Assembly (NCBI RefSeq): GCF_901827205.1
Contig: NZ_LR594675.1
Coordinates: 2,418,001 to 2,482,000, forward strand
From: Variovorax sp. PBS-H4
GTDB lineage: Bacteria > Pseudomonadota > Gammaproteobacteria > Burkholderiales > Burkholderiaceae_C
DNA: 64,000 nt
Reading direction: 5' to 3'
The stretch's first letter is position 1. Every line of letters begins with the position of its first letter. The notes beneath the pieces were generated by a model. The model was not told where the DNA came from. It saw only the letters and a list, made by a program, of their open reading frames with translations, and searched no databases. The translations under genes were made by a program, and so were the position numbers. Below are positions 59,107-64,000 of this stretch, piece after piece.

Positions 59107-62100
59107 GTTGCTTGCGGGCAGCGGAACCGCGCCAGCTCCTGGAGCGTCCAGACATCGGCCTCGGGCGCGCCGGCGGCGCTCGCCACGACGTCGAGAGTGC
59201 GGCTGTCGACCGCGAGGGAAAGGCGCGCCGGCGCCCCGTGCTCGCCTTTCCACTCGCCGCGCAAGAGCACCCGTACCCAGGCGAACGCGCCTTCATGGAC
59301 CTCGGCGCCGACGCCGCTCGGGCCCGGCGGCAGGATGCGCATGAGCACCTTCTGGGTCGAAGCCGGCCCCGGCCAGACCACCTCCTTCGCGCGCGGCGGG
59401 CCGTTTTCGAAGCGCAGCAACTGCCCATCGACATCGACACTGAACTGCAGCAGCTCGGCGTCCATCCGCTGCGGCGTGAGGCGCAGCTTGAGCTCCGGCA
59501 TCGGCGCACCTCCTGGGAAGAACAGCGCGCCAATAGCCGCCGCACGCTCGAATGCGTCCGGCATGGCAGCGTCGCCGGAAGTGGCGCGGGCCTTCCACGG
59601 ACGACTCGACGTGTCGACACGTTCGCTCAACTGGTCGCGCCGGAATTCCTCGAAGAGGCCGCCGGGTCCGAAGAGCCGCGCGAAATCGGAGGGCGCCATG
59701 TCGCGCAGCGTGGCGGCACCGAAAGGGAAGCGCTCGCGCGTCAACGTGCTGCAGGTCTGCGCGAGTTCTGCGAGCGCGGCGTCGAAGCTTGGCTTGGCGC
59801 CGCCGCGCGAGCGCATCAAGGCCCCGAGTCCGCCGTAGACCTTGCGCAGCGCGGCCGGCGCACGGGCGGCCTCGGCGCGCAAGGTCGTGTCGAGCTCGGC
59901 GTTGGCGGCTTCATCGCGCTTGGCCGTGGCCAGTTCCTGAAGGCGGTCGAGGGCCTGCGGCCCGGCGCCAGCAGCGTAGTCGCCGAGGGCCCCGAAGCGC
60001 GCCCGCAGCGCGGCATCGAAGGCGCCCTCGGCTGCGCCGGCGCCCTGGGGCGTCGCGCTGAACTCGTCGGCCAGGCGTGTCAGCAGGCGGCGCAGCGGCG
60101 AATCGGGTGCGGTGAGGGCCAAAGCCTGGCGGGAGGCGCTGTCCGCATCGATGCCGGGCGCCAACGCAAGGGCATCGAGCTGGCGCGACCAGGCCGCGAT
60201 CACGCGCTGGGCGTGGCGCTTGCCGACCTGCGTCGCAATCTCGTCGCGCCAGGCGCGGTCTTTTTGAAGGCGCCGTACTTCGCTGCCGGAATCGCCGAGC
60301 ACCCAGTCGGCCTCGTTCGCGAGTTCGTCCAGCGTCGCGTCGAGCGCCGGGACGAGCCGGCGCCGCCAGTCGGTAGCGCTCGAATGTTCCGGCATGGGCC
60401 CGGTGTTCGAGGCCGCGAACACGCGCGCGCCAGCAGCGCCGAGCCGCGCCGGCAGATCCTGCTGCGGCTCGGGGTCGGCAATGCGCCGCAGCAGGCGCTC
60501 GTGCACGCGCTGCGCCAATGGCACTGCCGCCAGCGCGGTGCGCGCCGCGCGCACGCCGGCCTCGTCGGAGCGCATCGCCTCGGGCAGCCCGTTGCGTTCG
60601 AGCAGGGTGGCGACATGGCGCGCCCATTCGGCGCGTTCCGCGGCGCCGCCCGCCTGCGCGAGCGTCTGCTCGGCCCAGGGCCTCAACTCGCCGCGCACCA
60701 GCCGCGCCGGGCTGGCCAGCATCAATGAAGCGCGCAAGGCCTCGTAGCGCGTCGCGCTGTCGTCGGCTTCGCGGAGGTCGTGGCGCAAGCGCTCGATGAG
60801 CAGCGGCGCCAGGCTGCGGTCGAGCATCTCGCGGTAGGCCTGTTCGGCCGAGCGTGCCAGCCGCGGCCCCTGGAACAGCCCGAATCCGAAACCGGCGGGG
60901 GCGACGTTCGGATCGATGCCATCGTTCGCCGCCAGGCGCTCGAGCAGCGAATAGAGCGGCAGCACCTGCTCGAGCTTGGCCGATTCCAGCGAGCCGATCC
61001 GCTGGGTCAGCTGCTCCACGCGCATGCGCACGCTGTCGACATAGTCGAGGTTGCGACGGTAGCTCTGCCACCAGAGGGCCGAGGCGGCGAGCAAGGCCGC
61101 GCCGGCCAACCCGGCACTGAAGAGCGTGGCTCGCCGGCGCCAACGCATCCGCTGCAGCCGCTGGCCTGCCAGTGGCGCTTCGGCGATCACGAGTTGCTTC
61201 AGCAACGAATTCAGGAAGAAAGACTTGCCGCCGGCATCGGGCCGCACCAGCGGCTTGAGCGCCAGGCCGTGGCTGCGGGCGAGTTCGCCGATCACCCGGT
61301 CGATCGGATTGCCCTCCTGCGTGCCGCTCGTCAGCGCGATCGCACGCAGGCGCTGCGCCGGTTGGGCAGCAATGCCGGCAAAGGCCTTGCGCGCGAACCT
61401 TTCGAGCGGCGCGAGCAGGGCATCGAACTGGGCCGGGAAGGCATAGATCGGCAGGCGACGCTGGGGCGTGTGCTCCTGCTGCAGCAGCTCGCGACTGCGC
61501 CGCGCGAGGCGCTGGGACAGGTCCGACAGGCGCGGCCCGAGATCGGCCGGGATCCCGGCGGCGTCGGCATCGAACACCAGCCCCCAGAGCTGCTCGCGCT
61601 GCGCGGCGTCGAGGTCGCCGAAGCTTTCGACGAAGCCCGCCAGCAGGTCTGCCTTGGTTACCAGCAGGTAGACCGGAAAGGCCAGGTCGAGCTCGCGGCG
61701 CAGTTCGTCCAGGCGCGCCGCCACCGCTGCCGCCTGGCGCGCGAGTTCCGCGCCACCCTGAAGGAGGTCGGGCACGCTCACGCTGACGATCACGCCATTG
61801 ATCGGCTGCACCGGCCGGTGCCGGCGCAGCAGCGCGAGGAATTGCTGCCATTCGCGCGCGTCGGCCGCGGCGTCGCTGTCCTGGGTCGTGTAGCGGCCCG
61901 CCGTGTCGATGAACACGGCGTCCTGGCTGAACCACCAGTCGCAATGGCGTGTGCCGCCGGTCCCGGCGAGCGGGTCGCGCCCGAGACGTTCGGCGAGCGG
62001 AAAGCGCAGGCCCGAATGCAGCAGCGCCGTCGTCTTGCCGCCCCCGGGCGCGCCGATGATCAGGTACCAGGGCATCTGCTGCACCTGCCGCCGGCCTTGC

Positions 62101-62423
62101 CACCAGCGCTGGCGGCCTTTCGCCTCGATGCCCTGCCGCAGCATCGCGAGCGCTTGCCTGAAACGCTGGCTCAGCTCGGGACCGGCATCGCCGGCTTCGA
62201 GGCTCTTCAACAGGCGCTCGTTGCGCCGCCGGGCCAGCAGCAGGCGCAGTGCGCGCAGGCCGAGCAGCAGGAGCGCGGCCAGCGCCAGCAGCGCGATCCG
62301 CGCGCGCACCTCGTCGAAGGGGTGCCACGTGCCCAAGGCCAGCAGCGGTGCCGCGAACCACAACAGGGCGGCTGCCGCGCCGAGGTTCACGGCGCCTTGC
62401 GCCAGGCGGATCGACGGCTTCAT
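59100..62423 (-). CDS. tssM: T6SS inner-membrane protein TssM (IcmF)
   Basis: The 1107-residue protein has two N-terminal helices (about residues 10-30 and 42-64), a Walker A motif GAPGGGKT at 124-131, a third helix around residue 430, and a long periplasmic C-terminal domain. This matches TssM in order and length, and the Walker A is intact. With TssL and TssJ it forms the trans-envelope complex of T6SS. The start overlaps the tssL stop (ATGA). Confidence 0.93.
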   Translation of the reverse strand: MKPSIRLAQGAVNLGAAAALLWFAAPLLALGTWHPFDEVRARIALLALAALLLLGLRALRLLLARRRNERLLKSLEAGDAGPELSQRFRQALAMLRQGIEAKGRQRWWQGRRQVQQMPWYLIIGAPGGGKTTALLHSGLRFPLAERLGRDPLAGTGGTRHCDWWFSQDAVFIDTAGRYTTQDSDAAADAREWQQFLALLRRHRPVQPINGVIVSVSVPDLLQGGAELARQAAAVAARLDELRRELDLAFPVYLLVTKADLLAGFVESFGDLDAAQREQLWGLVFDADAAGIPADLGPRLSDLSQRLARRSRELLQQEHTPQRRLPIYAFPAQFDALLAPLERFARKAFAGIAAQPAQRLRAIALTSGTQEGNPIDRVIGELARSHGLALKPLVRPDAGGKSFFLNSLLKQLVIAEAPLAGQRLQRMRWRRRATLFSAGLAGAALLAASALWWQSYRRNLDYVDSVRMRVEQLTQRIGSLESAKLEQVLPLYSLLERLAANDGIDPNVAPAGFGFGLFQGPRLARSAEQAYREMLDRSLAPLLIERLRHDLREADDSATRYEALRASLMLASPARLVRGELRPWAEQTLAQAGGAAERAEWARHVATLLERNGLPEAMRSDEAGVRAARTALAAVPLAQRVHERLLRRIADPEPQQDLPARLGAAGARVFAASNTGPMPEHSSATDWRRRLVPALDATLDELANEADWVLGDSGSEVRRLQKDRAWRDEIATQVGKRHAQRVIAAWSRQLDALALAPGIDADSASRQALALTAPDSPLRRLLTRLADEFSATPQGAGAAEGAFDAALRARFGALGDYAAGAGPQALDRLQELATAKRDEAANAELDTTLRAEAARAPAALRKVYGGLGALMRSRGGAKPSFDAALAELAQTCSTLTRERFPFGAATLRDMAPSDFARLFGPGGLFEEFRRDQLSERVDTSSRPWKARATSGDAAMPDAFERAAAIGALFFPGGAPMPELKLRLTPQRMDAELLQFSVDVDGQLLRFENGPPRAKEVVWPGPASTQKVLMRILPPGPSGVGAEVHEGAFAWVRVLLRGEWKGEHGAPARLSLAVDSRTLDVVASAAGAPEADVWTLQELARFRCPQATW

Positions 62424-63514
62424 TCCGGAAACAGGACGATCTCGACCCGGCGCGGCGGCTTGCTGCCCGAGGCGTCGACACGGGCCTCGACCGCCAGCCG
62501 CGCATCGCCGAGCTGGGGCCGCACGACATCGGCAGCGCCGCGCGCCCATTCCATGGCCTGGTGCCAGGCCGAGGGCGTGCGCGCCGTCGGGGGGTCGCTG
62601 CCATCGGTGTAGCCCACGACGACGACCTTGCCCGGCAGCTTCGCAAGCGCTGCGCCGAGGCGCGTCAAAGGGCCGTTGGCGTCGCCCAGTGCATCGGCTC
62701 CGAGCACGGCCACGCTGCGCAGCGCCTCGTCGCGCACCGACAGGCGGCCCGCCGCGATGTCGTCGCGCAGCTTCGAGGCCAGTCGCGGCGGCGCCTCCGG
62801 CGCGGCGGCCGTGGACGTTGCCGTGGCGCTGGCAGCCGGCACGAGTTTCTGCAGAGACGCCAGCACGCCGTCGACGCGCGCCGCCAACTGCAGCTGGGTT
62901 GCGCTGTAGATGCCCAGGGCCAGCACGCCCAGCAACAGCACCGCCGGCAGTGCGCCGCGCGGCGCCCGCGGCGGGCTGGCCGCTGCCGCTGCGCACTGCC
63001 ACGGCGCCACCAGCGCCGGCGCAGGCGCCACCTGTTGCAGCGCGAGGTGCACGCGCGAGCGAAGGGCTTCATGTTCACGGTCGCCGAGCTCCCTGCGCCC
63101 GCGCAGCCCAAGACTCAGGCAGGTGTGGAAGAGCTCCAGCAGCGCGCGGTGCTCGCGCGGCTTCTCGGCCAGCCTGGTCAGCAGGCGCAGCAGCTTGTCG
63201 CCGGCCTGGGCCTCGCCGTGGAAGCAGCGCAGCAGACCCGCGCCTTCGCCGCCCCAAGGCGCTGTGTCGAACTGCTCGTCGCCCCAGGCGCACAGCACGT
63301 AGCTCGCTGCTGCGATGTCGGGTTCGGCGATGCCGGCCGCGCGTGCGCCGGCTTCGAAGCGATTTACCGCCTCGGCCAGCGTGCGGCGCAACGCGGCTGG
63401 GTCGGCAGGCGTGGCGTCGCGCAGGCCTGCCAGCAACGCGACCAGGGGCAGCGCCTGGGCGCGCAGCGCAAGTGCGGCGGCCGGTTCGTCGGCGCCGTCG
63501 GGATCCCGGCTCAT
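62420..63514 (-). CDS. tssL: T6SS protein TssL (DotU) with C-terminal OmpA-like domain
   Basis: The 364-residue protein has an N-terminal DotU domain (ASYVLCAWGDEQFDTAPWGG, LLRLLTRLAEKP), one membrane helix (ALPAVLLLGVLALGIYSA) and a C-terminal OmpA-like peptidoglycan-binding part (KLPGKVVVVGYTDGS). This is the extended form of TssL. The ATG at 63514 overlaps the stop of the upstream gene (ATGA); a further ATG at 63523 lies inside that gene. Confidence 0.92.
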   Translation of the reverse strand: MSRDPDGADEPAAALALRAQALPLVALLAGLRDATPADPAALRRTLAEAVNRFEAGARAAGIAEPDIAAASYVLCAWGDEQFDTAPWGGEGAGLLRCFHGEAQAGDKLLRLLTRLAEKPREHRALLELFHTCLSLGLRGRRELGDREHEALRSRVHLALQQVAPAPALVAPWQCAAAAASPPRAPRGALPAVLLLGVLALGIYSATQLQLAARVDGVLASLQKLVPAASATATSTAAAPEAPPRLASKLRDDIAAGRLSVRDEALRSVAVLGADALGDANGPLTRLGAALAKLPGKVVVVGYTDGSDPPTARTPSAWHQAMEWARGAADVVRPQLGDARLAVEARVDASGSKPPRRVEIVLFPE

Positions 63515-64000
63515 TTCGCCCATCCCAATTGCAGCTGGCGCGCCTGCGCGTCGATGCGCGCGCGCGGCGCCAGCGTCCCCGCAGGCAGTGGCAGGATGGC
63601 ACGCCACTGCGAGTGCTCGATCTCGCGGAATGCACCGAACACCGCAACGGCCCGTGCGTCGCCGCTCAGCTCGAGCGCCAGTTCTCGCGCCTCGCCGGGG
63701 CGCAGGTGCAGGCTTTCACGCACCAGCACGTTCGACCCCAGGGTCGCCTCGTCGTCGTCGTAGAGACTGTCGAAACTCGCCTTCTCGAACCCGCCCGGAT
63801 CGCGCAGCACATACACGCGCAGCGCCAGCGAGGCCGATGCGTTGCGCGCATCGGTGTTCAGGCTGCGCTGCGCCTGCACGAGCAGCTGGAGTTGGCGCGT
63901 GGCACCCGCCAGTGCCGGCGCCGCACCGGGGTTGAACATGAAGTTCACCACCATCGAGGTGTTGACCCAGGGGATCTGCCGCTGGCCGGTGTCGCGCAGC
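63511..64000 (-). CDS. tssJ: T6SS TssJ-like protein, 3' part (5' end outside window)
   Basis: About 163 residues are visible, open at the right edge. The C-terminal half reads like TssJ: LQLLVQAQRSLNTDARNASA, LRVYVLRDPGGFEKASF, DDDEATLGSNVLVRESL and a WRAILPLPAGTL strand. TssJ is the outer-membrane lipoprotein of the T6SS membrane complex. The residues before it (RQIPWVNTSMVVNFMFNP) are not a lipoprotein signal, so this may be a longer or fused form. The start lies beyond the window. Confidence 0.65.
   Translation of the reverse strand, partial: LRDTGQRQIPWVNTSMVVNFMFNPGAAPALAGATRQLQLLVQAQRSLNTDARNASASLALRVYVLRDPGGFEKASFDSLYDDDEATLGSNVLVRESLHLRPGEARELALELSGDARAVAVFGAFREIEHSQWRAILPLPAGTLAPRARIDAQARQLQLGWAK

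Overview
The window is GC-rich, densely packed bacterial DNA that looks like a chromosome of a Comamonadaceae-type betaproteobacterium (Variovorax-like). This rests on four orphan Bug/TctC solute receptors next to LysR regulators and CoA-metabolism genes, a urate hydroxylase/glycerate kinase pair, and a type VI secretion (T6SS) locus of the kind controlled by a Ser/Thr kinase, an FHA protein and a phosphatase. No rRNA, tRNA, CRISPR or intact insertion sequence was seen.

Positions 1-8000: the 3' end of puuD and ttuD (urate and glyoxylate carbon to glycerate), then a LysR gene divergent from a five-gene operon (CitE-like lyase, Bug receptor, amidohydrolase, Bug receptor, CoA transferase). Positions 8000-15600: a CecR-type TetR repressor divergent from a YbhGFSR-type ABC efflux operon that ends in a TolC-like lipoprotein; an 18-bp perfect palindrome between them is the likely operator. 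The first permease carries three in-frame 60-bp tandem repeats at its N-terminus.

Positions 15600-22850: a small AHSA1 protein, an LpxO-like hydroxylase, a CBS protein, then a 2-oxoacid:acceptor oxidoreductase set (beta, fused gamma-alpha, and a GltD-like flavoprotein with ferredoxin sites). Positions 22850-28100: a giant ESPR-type autotransporter with Gly-rich, beta-repeat and Pro-rich parts. Positions 28300-33300: a second LysR/CoA-transferase/HMG-CoA-lyase/VOC/Bug module. Positions 33400-38300: a tannase-family lipoprotein without the usual cysteine pair, and a class II UvrA. Positions 38300-44700: a third LysR-linked module, iorA-iorB-Bug-thioesterase.

Positions 44800-64000: the T6SS region. 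A left arm on the plus strand encodes a FecR-like protein, a CxxCH/HAMP membrane sensor, a PpkA-like kinase, a TagH-like FHA protein and a PP2C phosphatase. The right arm on the minus strand encodes TssJ-like (partial), TssL, TssM and TagF. Between them sits a Sec-exported RHS/YD-repeat polymorphic toxin (2097 aa) with a translationally coupled immunity candidate, preceded by a 100-aa mini YD protein and followed by a decayed cassette area. The sensor-to-kinase arm and the Sec-type RHS toxin nested in a T6SS locus are the most unusual parts of the window.
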